Source: Branchiostoma floridae
Lineage: Eukaryota > Chordata > Leptocardii > Amphioxiformes > Branchiostomatidae
NCBI RefSeq assembly: GCF_000003815.2
Contig: NC_049980.1
Span: forward strand, 33,323,316 to 33,387,315
DNA: 64,000 bases
Direction of reading: 5' to 3'
Position 1 is the stretch's first letter. The number at the start of each line of letters is the position of its first letter. A program made the position numbers and the translations under genes. Below, in pieces: positions 22,501 through 34,500 of this stretch. The notes below the pieces were generated by a model, which was not told where the DNA came from, did not search any database, and saw nothing but the letters and a program-made list of their open reading frames with translations.

Positions 22501-25500
22501 TATATACAAATCTGTCTATAGCATTGAGTCTCTTGAAATCTGCTGTACTGGATTTGAGAAATGTGAATAGCTCATTATGTAGAATAGCGTAAAAGGTAGT
22601 CCCATAGCCTTTTAGAGGCCGAAGGGGCAGTCGGTCATTATCCACTGTGTCTAGGCAACAGTATAGGAAGGCCGAGCCCATCCCTCCCCTTGTAATGCCA
22701 CCTCCCCAATCAAAGTCAGGTGCCCATTTTTAAACCCGAGTGAGGAAAGTCGTGTTGGGCAGAAGACTGCCAGCATAATAGGATTCGAACCCAGGACCTC
22801 TGGGTTCTAAGACAAACAACCTGAAATTACGCCACACCAACCAATAACTTGAATAAGTCGGCTGCAATGCAAGAGTCTGTAACTCACCTGCTCTGTAGTT
22901 TACTGTGGACTGCTGTTTAACTCACCTGCTCTGTAGTTTACTGTGGACTGCTGGTTAACTCACCTGCTCTGTAGCTTACTGCAGAGCTGCTCCATGAGCT
23001 CTGTGGACTGCTGGTGGTACTCCAGCATGGAGTTGGCCAGGGTCTGCAGCTGGGAGATCTGCTCCACCTAGATGGGCAGGACGACACACAACAGGTCAGT
23101 CCTGCTACAGGTTCACAACAGATTTAGCCTATATATATGCTTTAGTCTGTATCTGAGGGCTCGAAATACTCTTTTCTGCATACTTGCACTGGTGCAGGCA
23201 ACATTGAAAATTATCTGCACCAGACAAATTCTACCTGCACCACTGTGAATTTAGGAAGTATGGATCATAGTAATGTTGCTGAACTTGAAACACGCATTGT
23301 GTACTCCGAGCTCCGTCTGCTGCGTTGTTCTAGATCACGGGGATAATTCAAGCAAAGGCCGACGGGAGTAGAACAGTTTCGCAGTTGGCTCGAACGCGTT
23401 CGCAAAGCCCTGCTCGAACCGATGAACCGCCAAGAGGGCTTACTTCACTAACTACATAAAAATGACTGGGTAGGAAATGCTACCTAATAGAATATTATAC
23501 TATAATACTGATTTCAACAAAAACTCGATGGCTTACCGCCTATGGTATGAGAAACAAACAGAAAATGTTTAGAAACTCACGTCGCTCTCCAGCAGGTTAT
23601 ACATGCCGTTCTCCGCCAGCTCTTTCGACTCCTCGAACTTCTCCATGGCGCTCCGCAGGTCATCGTCGCTGACCTTTGACCCTGCTTATCAGGAGCAGCG
23701 ACATTGAGAGAACAGAAAAAAAACACACGGTGAGCTTCGAACATCTGAGCTAGGAGGCTTCATTTTTATAAAATTAGTTTAACTGTAATATCCAACACAA
23801 AAATTGGACTCACCCAAATTTTCAACTGAACAGCACCAGTCTTTGTCAAGGAATAGTGCTGTTCAGTCGAAAATGTGGGTCCAATTTTTATGTTGGATAT
23901 TACAGTTAAGCTAGTTTTACAATGACTTCTACCAAGTTGACACAGATGAGCTTTCAAGTTAGGCTTCATTTTTGTTAAGACTGTAAAAAAGGTCTCAGTC
24001 TGCAGTTCCAAAACCTGGGACCAAAACCTACACCATTTCTTCCTACATCAAAAACTATCTGACACAAAAAAAAATCATGACCATTGCATGTTCAGGACAA
24101 AAGATACATAAGCCAGAGCATGCTGCTATGTGTCAGAAACCTACCATTTTTTTTATTATAACAAAAGCTATCTGCCACCAAAAAATCAAGACCATATGTG
24201 TCCAGGACAAAAGATACATAAACTACACGTTCTGAGTGTCTTTACAATGTGGATTTGTGGGGAAAGTGACAGTTGGTGGGGGCCAAAAGATTTTCCCAGC
24301 AGAAGGAGAAAGCGAGAAATATTCCTGTGATAAGAAAAAAGCAATTCCTGTTGTTTTTATTCTACAGTAGAAGCCACACTGGATTACCGCACCCTTTTCT
24401 TTATTGCAGGGAATTCCAAAATCCTAGTGCTGTCCAGCTGAATAAATTCACATAATTGCACCAACTGGATAATTGCACGAAATACATTTGGCAAATGGGG
24501 CGTGCAATTAAACGGCTTCTACTGTATTAGCTTTGAATTAGCTTATGGGTATTTTTGATAGTAGCTTAGCTCCAGTTTCATAGCATTGATAGCTTTATGT
24601 AGAGCATGTTTGACTCAGTGCATATAGAGCACCCACCACCTCTGCCACCCACACCCAGAGGTTTGGTTTTTGGTAATTACCAGGTTGCATACCTCCTGTT
24701 GTTCCCATGATGCAATGTAAAAGAAAAAGGTCAACAGGTCAGAGGTCAGTCAAACAATGTCACAACCCATCCCCCCAAATCCTGGAGTGGTATCAGCCAT
24801 CTCTCAATCGATCCCTATATAACCTCTTTGATCATGATCAATCAGTTTGAGGGATTTATCCACTCGAGGACAGTATGAAGGAGATCGATACTCACTGTTG
24901 ACAGACAATTATAACATTGGTGTTATATGAAGAACAACTGAATGAAATAGAAAGTTAGATATCATGATTTCATATACATCTCATCACACAAGTTAATTCA
25001 AAAGAAAATATGCAGAATTCCAGGACATGTGGTACAAATAAATGTAATGTTACTTGCATTTATCAAGATTCTATATGCTTTTTCCATACACAAAGTAAAA
25101 TGCTTACCAACAAACTTTCAACAAGTCCTGTCACCCATGTCAAGTTTGAATGACCAAAAGCCTGGATCACATGACCTGAACAGATGTGTGACATCTGCAA
25201 TGGGGTCAAAGGTGACTCGTAGTCTGTAGAGACCCTGTCTCAGTTTCAGGTCATTCCAACTAAGTCCTGGTGACTGAACGGAACTTGTTGTAGGCATTTT
25301 TTTTGTAGTGCAGAATCAGCCTTATAAAATCTTTATAGTGTGAAAAACCTCCCAAGAACTTTACTTCAAAGACTTGCAGTCTTGTCAAGTTCTGGAATCA
25401 AAAAATGGCAACTTAACATTTCGGTTCCTGGAATTTGCATATTTTCATCACTTAGTGAACAGCAAAGTAAAAGAAAAAGAGACTGGTAAAATCCACTCCT

Positions 25501-28500
25501 GTACACACCACTACCTTTTTCCTTCTGACGCTTCTTGCAGTCATAGTCGAGTCGTCGGCCCTGTAGCTTCTTGCGATGGTGCTGCAAGAAACAAGGCAAA
25601 ACTTCAACACATGTAACAAAAGAAAATTTTGTGATCTTCCATAACTTTCCAATGTGTTCTATTTTGCTAAATAGATTTGCCAGGGTGGGGTGCACTGATT
25701 CAGACCCTAGTGCAGCTGCTGCAGAGGGTCCAGGCATGCTTATGCTTCACCCCCTAACCCTAATCCTTACCCTGACTCAAACCCAACCCTGACCCTAAGG
25801 AAACCCTTACCCTAACCCAACCCTGATCAAACCCTAAACCCAACCCAACCCAACCCAACACTGACCCAACCCAAAACTTTACCCTAACGCTAACCCAAAC
25901 CTAACCCAACCCTACTCTAACCAAACCCTAATCCTAACCCAACCCCAACCCTAACCCTAACCCTAACCCAAGTCTGACCCTAATTATAACTGCAACTCCA
26001 ACCCAGACCCTAACCCTAACCCCAACCCTAACCCAACCTAAACCCTAACCCAACCCAAACCCCAACCCTAATTCTAACTCTAACCCAGACCCTAACCGAA
26101 CCTTAACCCTAACCTAACCCAGCCCAGCCCTAACCCTAACCCCAACCCTAACCCCAACCCGAACCCTAACCCAACCCTGACCCTAAGGCCCACTTTACAT
26201 TACGTTTTTCGCGTTAGCGGGACTGGCGTTAGCGGGGCTGCATTAGCGGGAGCCCCGTGTAAAGAGAGTTCCCGTTAACGTAGTCCCGCTAACGCCAAAT
26301 TTTCTCCCGTCCACTCCGAAGCATACGGCCGTAGGCTCAGCGGGAGTCCCCGTCAACGCCAAACTGCGTATAAAGAGAACACGTCGGGCTCGCGTTAGCG
26401 GGAGTCAGGGTTAGACGTTTAGCATAAAGCGTGCGCTTATTAGCATATGGCGCGAAAATGGTAGGTACAGATTTGCAAAACATTGGAGGAAAATTGCCAG
26501 CAGCGATCATGTTCATAACGCTGGGTAAGAATACAGTGATAAGAAAACAGTCTCCCGATAGTTACTTTTTTATATACTAGTAGAATGAATGTCAACCAAA
26601 AAATCAACCCGAACTACGCAGAAAAAATAGTTTTCACGGCCTGCCTTTTCCGTAATGGCCACCTACGCAGGCTCTTACGTCAATCGGGTCTGCAGTCAAC
26701 CTTCAAAGCAGGCAGGATGTCAGCGAAAAATAGTCTCATTCTCACATTTTTGGACGACCTACTTTTGCACAATTTTCGTGGAAGACCTGTAAAAAAATAT
26801 ACAAGTTCGATTCCGAATATTTTCTCCTGCAATACATCGTTACGTTATACCGAAACCAGAAGCCGCTATCTCTGCAAATTTTGTATAAAGTAATCCCATT
26901 ACGCGTCTCTGATTGGCCATTGCTATGACAGTGGTGGCCGTTGCTATGACATTGGTGGGGAAATTCCTGCCACATGAACTGCTGGCAGCTTGGGTTTTTA
27001 CGTACGAGGTAGTTATTATACCTGCAGGAATTATGCGTATATTCACGGTTATTTCAGTACGTAGCCATAACTTAGCAGGTCATCACTGAAAGAAAGGGAT
27101 CTTCTATCAAACAGTTCGCTTTGAAAGGGTTTTTAAGTGCTTTTTTTATCGAAAATTTTGAGGTCGAAGTTACCGGAAGTGTCAGCGAAACAACAACGTA
27201 GTCAGGGACTTGTATTTCTCATGCAAGTCACATATTTGAATTTTCAATCACTTGGTAGCGATACGCAAACAAAAAATTAACGGTTGTTCAATATAACAAC
27301 GTGCAGCTAAAAAGAACTGCGATCTTTACGGGTAGACTTTCACAAAGATTTTACATTCCACCGCGCGCTGCGGGTGTCCTGTCAGATTTCCGGGCGGTGT
27401 GTCTAAAGAGGTGCTGATAGCGGCGTCCCGATAACGGGAAATTTACCGCTAACGCGAAAAGCGTAATGTAAAGTGGGCCTAATTCTAACTCCAACCCAGA
27501 CCCTAACCCAACCTTAACCCTAACCTAACCCAGCGCAAACCCAACACTAACCCTAACCTTGATCTTAACCCAACCCTGGCCCAAACGCTAAGTAAACCTA
27601 CCCCTAACCTAAACCCACCCTAACCCTAACCCACCCCTGATCCTAACCCTAACTAACCCTAATCCTGACCCAAACCTTAACCTTAACCCTAACTCTAACG
27701 GTTAGTAACCCCAACCCCAGCCCTAACCCCAACCCCAACCCCGACCCCGACCCCGACCCCGACCCTGACCCCAAACCTAACCCTAACCCTGACCCTGACC
27801 CTAACCCCAACCCTAACCCTGACCCAACCCTACATGACTGTATAACCCTAACTCACCAAGACTTCCTTGATGTCCTTCTCATGCAGCTGCTGCAGGGGGT
27901 CCAGTTAGTTCTGCTTCACTCCATATAACCCTGACCCTAACCCAAACCTACATGTATAACCCTAACCTTAACCCTAACCCCAACCCAAACCTACATGTAT
28001 AACCCTAACCCTAACCCCAAACCTAACCCTAATCCTGACCCCAACCCTAACCCCAACCCCAAAACTAACCCCAACCCCAAAACTAACCCTAACCCAACCC
28101 TAACTCACCAAGACTTCCTTGATGTCCTTCTCATGCAGCTGCTGCAGGGGGTCCAGGTAGTTCTGCTTCACAGTGGCATCCAGGTTGTACTTCACCTCTG
28201 CCATCTGCTTCAGAGTCTCCCCCATCTCTGACAGGGCCTCGCCTAACATACAAAACATCTCAGTACAGATAGGGCCTCGCCTAACACACAACACACATCT
28301 CAGTACAGATAGGGCCTCACCTAACACACAACACACATCTCAGTACAGATAGGGCCTCACCTAACACACAACACATTTCTTAGTACAAGTCATCATTTGT
28401 GATGCAATACGTATATGGTATATTTATACTGTTTCATTACTAACATTTTGATTATCCAGACATGCTAAGATCTCAACAAAGGGGCATGTATTTTATTCTA

Positions 28501-31500
28501 AAGCAATGTTGAACTGTAATTTCCAACCAAAAAATTGGACTTTTCAAATTTTCAACCATCCAACTCCGGTCTTGTCAAGGAATGAGCAAGTCCAATTTTT
28601 GTGTTGGAAATTATGGTGTAGTATTGCTTCAGAATGATGTCTGAAATCTGCTGTGAAATTGTGGTAATCTTCATATTTCCATATCCTGCAAATGATGAGG
28701 TCTGTTGTACATAACTGTAAGTTCAAACTTGCCCTTTTGGGTATATTCAGCGTACATGCAACCTTTTCATAACTATTTACATTCCTATTCATTGAATCAG
28801 GGTCTATACTGTATCCCTGTCACTAGTTAAAATCATTTTAAATGGACAGGACCATATACATGGTACGAGATCAAATACCTTGCCTACTGTGACATCGAAC
28901 AAAGACCAATTGCATGCAGGTAAAATTTGAGTTGTATGATATTATTTGATTTCTGATGTCTACCTGCACCTAACCTGCACTGGTCCATCTACTTAGTATA
29001 ACTATATGTAGACCTGTAGAAAATCCCATCTTAAGTCCTCCTAGTTCTCAGTATTCATATGGTACAATTTACCATTTAAAATTTAACTTGATAATATTTT
29101 ATGACAATAACAACTAAAAATAAATTACAGAAAATGTTGCCCATGGCAGTGCAATGAGGCAAATTCAAAAACAATTCAATCTATAAACAAAAACGCATTC
29201 TAAATCTTTCTAGTTTCTCTTAATTACGCAAAGCTTCTGCTATGCCCATCATGCAATACACTTAATTTCTGAAGGATACCAGCTCCAGCCAATAGCCATG
29301 CCATGCACAAGTTTCAGCATCTATCCGCATTAATATTGTGTCTATGCCAAGACATTATCATACGCAGCGCCTAAACAAACACTGTGGGAAGACTCCATTA
29401 AACCGGACTGAGATTTCCACTTTTTGGGGCATGGCCTCTAACCTGCTGTCAGCCAATCAGAGAATCAGCTTTACTATGGCTGGGTACCGGTACAGAAACT
29501 TTAGGTTCAGGTCCGGTTCAGGTCCAGAGGATCAGGTCCAGGTCCGGACCTGAACCTGGACCTGATTCAGTATGTGAAAACTTGTAAATGGACAAAATTC
29601 AAAACAATGGTCCATTTCACTAGGAAGAAATCTGTTTGTGGAGTATTCGACTCCAACTGGCGTTTTAAACCCTACAAGGCTACATTGTAACTGCGTCTGT
29701 ACGATTAGCTGTAAACCTTGGTAGAAACGACTATAGACTCAACGCTACTTTGCTCTTGATATTTTCTTTGACTGGTAAGCCCTAAAACGTGTGAATGCTT
29801 CGATCATATAATCTATTCATTTTCCAATAGGTCCAACATCTGGTCCACCAATTTTTTTCAGGTCCGGTTTTTCCGGACCGGTCCAATAAGAAAAAAACGG
29901 TTTTGTACCGGTACACTGTACCGGTGCCCAGCTCTAAGCTTTACCTAAAGAAAACATATATTATATACTTCCCTGATTGGTTGACAGCTACTTAGAGACC
30001 ATGCCCACAAAACTGGAACCCCCGGGTTAGCATAGTCTCTCCGACACGTACACGTATTGTATAGCCTGCGTTCAAGGCCGTGTGTAGGAGAATATGCCAA
30101 GATGGCTGCAGCTCATCTACAATGTTAATATCCACTGACGACTACAGCATTACCATCAGGACTCACCTATCTTTTTACTTATGAGGTGGATTTGAAATAA
30201 ACATAAAGAAAATGAATAGACTGTAGCTTATATGGGAAACAAATTATACACAGTTTGAGATAAAAGATGGTACTAGAAAACATGATAAAGAGATAGAGCA
30301 GGAGAATTTGTCATGGGGTAGGTAAACTTTCAAACGAAAGAGATTTTACAGCCAAACTCTTGTATTGGAAATGACATCTTTCATGTGTTCAACAAAATTT
30401 TGTCCAAGTTGCGTTGTGTTGTCTTTTCAACCTGCATTGTAAAATATGGGTCACTTTCATAAAAAATCTACAGTGTAAATTAAAACTGTAATTTGAGGTA
30501 GACTGTACAAAATGAATAAAGAAGTTTCGTCCAAATGTAGATGAAACAATGTTTTTTTGGGGGGGGTTTCTCCTGTCGATTGGACAGATGAGGAGGCAGA
30601 CAGGCTAGTTGCCTGTTTGCCTGACCTGCACATGACTTTTTTATGGTGAAGGAGGGGTGTGCAATTCCTTCTCCACCCTCTCGTCTACTGGAGCACTAGG
30701 TCTCACAGGGGCAACTGTATGCAACGTGTGAGGCGGCTCTAGCAGATGCAGCTTTGTTGTTCGGAGTATCAGTCTCCTAGGAGGACTTCCAACCAAGGAT
30801 GTAGGGGGTTCCTCCTACCCCCGACTCGTGTGTCATGGCGGGTGCGTCATGCCCGAACATGCCCCTAAGGCCTGTCTCGGCCACATAGCCCCACCAAGCC
30901 ACACAAGGCCACTAGATACTCATTTACACCTGAGTTAAGTGAGGAAAGTCGTGTTAAGTGCCTTTCCCAAGGGCACAAGATCGGTGACACAGCAGCTGGA
31001 TTCGAACCCGTAACCTCTCGGTCTTGAGCTGCAAATGCTGCCACTGCGCCACGCGGTCCCACGATGAAACAATGTAGCAGGTACTTTATGGACAAGGTTC
31101 AATCGAATCAGATATGATGTGAAATTCTGTATGTGCGGATAGGATTTCAGCCATGTAACAATCATTGCAGTACAAGTTTTCAATCAGGAAGGGCCATGAT
31201 AATAACCTGCCACGGGGGAAATCATCTGAGTATTTTGTCCGTGCGTTCAGGCCAAGTTTAATTCCATAACAAAAATGCTGTAAAGCTACGGAGACGACGA
31301 CGTCGATTAAGGTCAGACATCCAGGTTATACATTTGTAAGATAAGCCCAAAAGCTCTTTGGAATCCAAATTGTCTTCAGTCTGAATTGTCTTATAACGTT
31401 TCCTATTGGACAACTGAAATTGTCTTCATTCATAGTTAGAGTATAAAATACCTGTTTCTTCTAGGTCACTTCAGTGTCACTGACGAAGGATAGTGGATTC

Positions 31501-34500
31501 TATCCGAAACGTCTGACCTATCCAAAAACCATATCCAGTTGCTTGAGTAACTACTTTTTGGCGTATCTTATTACCTGGATGTCTAACCTACATCGACGAA
31601 GCCCAAAAGCAGTTACTGTACAAACTGAATATTATTTTAGAAACGGCTAGACATTTCAGATAGCATTCACTTATAACTTTCGTCAGAGACATTGAAGAGA
31701 TCTGGTAGCAACAGGTTTTATACCCAAACTATGAATTGATATGCAAAGGAGCTGAAGACAGTTTTGGATTGTCCAATAGGAAACAAGGTAAGATGAAGTT
31801 GAATCAAATGAGTTAATTAGCTCCTGTTGTTTGAGCTACAGACACTAAGAATACTGTAAATGCAGAAATGTTTGCAGCGGTTTTATGTTCTCGGTTTTCA
31901 CAGACACTTCACCGCGATATTAAAACCACCGCGAATATTTTTCCATGGCAGTAAGAGACTACAGTACATGGTGCTACCCGATATTAAAACCACCATGAAA
32001 AGTCCCTTTTCCCGCTACCACAAAATTAAATCCCTGCAAAGTTAAATGAATTTACAGTAATGTACAATTGTTGTTCTGCAGTCTTCTGTACAGTTATGTT
32101 CAAACCTTTCTATAAACCCCATGACAAAAGAAATCTGGCAAACTGTTGAAATAGATTCTGACAGTATGAAGCAAAGATGTATAATTGCCAACACAAAACT
32201 GGACCTGACCAAACTGTCCAACTCAAGTCTTTGTTAAGGAATGAAAAATCCATCTCTTCTGTGACATCACAATAATGTAGATGGAACATGCCATGCAGAA
32301 AACATGACATCACAGAAGCAACGAATTGCTCTTTCCTTGAAAACGACTAGGCGGTTGAACAGTCGAAAATTTGGGTACATCTAAATTTTGTGTTACAGTT
32401 CAAGTTTGCTTAACTTCTACCAGCACAGATGGAATTTCAAGCCAAGATTCTGACAGTATTCTGATCCCTAAATTCAAACAGCACTAGATAAGTGAGTCCT
32501 GAATGCTTGCTACCGTATTAGCCTGGCGTTACACCTGCACTATGCTACAGGGGGTTTAGGAAACAAACATGGTGAAAATACATACCATAGTTTCTCCAAT
32601 CTGCATTATAACATGGAAAAAAAGAATGAGAACAGGTTTTCAGCATGAGGAAGAGAGATTTATGTTAGCCAAGTACATTTCACTGGATGGTGATGAGAGA
32701 ATCTTAAAGTATTTGGCACTGAAGTCTGTTGACCAAATATATACTTTCTTCTGGCAAAGTTTGGGCACTGTTCAGTTTTGTCAAAATTTAGTTCTTTCCT
32801 TCTGCAAATCCGATTCAGCAAATCAACTTTTTCATCAGTTTATCTGAGGAAAATACCTTGTGCTCATGTAGAGCCTTTTAATCCATCACTATTATTACTT
32901 CATAATCTTTTCATAATCTCCAGAAATTACATGCTGCCCAACAGCTTATCTTACAGTTCTTTACTGTCAATTGCTGAGCAAGATGTATTTGGTGGAACTC
33001 ACTGACTGACACATAATTCACAGCCAAAGAAACACACCCAATATGCCATATACAATAAGCCCTAGGCTATGGCGAAATACAGCATTTCCTTCATTTTTCA
33101 ACAGCCAAGCACTTCTTTGTGAAAGTTTGATCTAGAAATAAGATTTCGCTGCCAATAGTTGTGCCATGCTCTCTAAAGCTGCCATTCTGTTCCAGCAAAC
33201 TGCACTCAGACCAACATGGAGTCGAAAAAACGTGCAAGAATACACAATAGACAGGAATGGAGTAGAAACAAATCAAAAGACTCGAAATGTTTATTTCAAT
33301 CAACGTCTGTCAAGTTTTGACAATCAAACAAAGAGACAGGTTGATTATTATTTGCATATTCATTTTAACTTGATATACAATTTCATACTTATCTATATTT
33401 ATTCATTAGCAAATGTGACAATTTCATATGTCAGGATAATTCAGAAAAGGACACAAATATTTTTTATATGCTATCCTATAACATGTAGGTCACTAAAAAT
33501 TTTGAACGACAACATATGATTTAGAAACATTGTGATTTATTGTGACATGTAATGTCTCAACATTGCTGTATTTTGACCACATAAAGAATACATATCAAAT
33601 ATTAGCTAATCAAATCTTCCACAGAACTGGTGTCCTTCCAAACCTTTAGTGACCAGTACTTGACAAAAGTGTTATATGTCAGATGTCAAGTAATAAGCAT
33701 AGATCATGCGTTCAATCTTTAGAAGACTTTCATTTTCTTTCTACTTATGACTGAAAAACACTATACAGCTGTCTTCCATCAGTTTATTCGTAAGTCTGCT
33801 AAGTTAAGAGTAATTCTTCAGTCAGTGACTCTTGAAGACATGCAAAACACGTACATATACCTCGATGTCTGGTCAGAACATTTTTATCACAGAATAACCT
33901 AGTCGTGCAAGACTACGTTGGAGACTGTGTATATGCATACCTGGGGATATCCACACTGTCTTAGACCGTCTCGTAATCTTCCGAGACTAGGTCATTCTGC
34001 GATCAATGTACTGGGCAGACAATGACAATTTGGAGGTACGTATTTTACGCGTTTTCAACAGTCACTGATTGAAGAATTACTCAATAACCTACTCATAGTC
34101 ATATGTGACTGATGAAACTTTTTAACGAAATCGGCTAACGTAGCCATTGCCACCACATCTCCATTGTTCATGGTGTTGTGCAGCAGGGAGAAGGTAATTA
34201 TTAAAACTTACCGTACTCCGACGATACGGAGCCCTCACTCAACTCACGCCCGTACTTCATCATACAATCTCCCAGGGTCCCCTCTGGCTGGGGGTACTGC
34301 GTGGTGCGCGCCTGCCCACGGATTTTGGAAAACTGGTTTTGAGCCGCAAGTCTTGCACGAGAAGCTGGAGAGAGAGAGAGAAAAATAGATTCCTCAAGAA
34401 AAACAACTTAATGTACAATAGGAATAATCGCTGGTCATCATATGGTACAAGAGTAGAGATGGCAATGTGACAGAATCTACCAGAATATAAAGATCAAGAT

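Larger units (their letters stand above)
28386..34211 (-). other. Endophilin intron 4, remaining sequence
   Basis: Holds ACCAACACAGAT-type palindromes (about 28495-28640 and 32150-32445), the SINE at 30640-31060, the MITE at 31854-32057, and an inverted pair with GACATCCAGGT / ACCTGGATGTC ends (about 31310-31590). 32.5-34.1 kb shows nothing I can support. Confidence 0.45.

Noticed and set aside
26585-26893. Possible transposase in the 1.29-kb element
   Set aside because: No catalytic signature recognisable and far shorter than known Harbinger transposases; element treated as non-autonomous.
25745-28099. True chromosome end (telomere)
   Set aside because: The array is degenerate and bounded by endophilin exons on both sides, so it is interstitial.
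30985-31060. Functional tRNA gene on the - strand
   Set aside because: Continues directly into a SINE core shared with 22845-22690.
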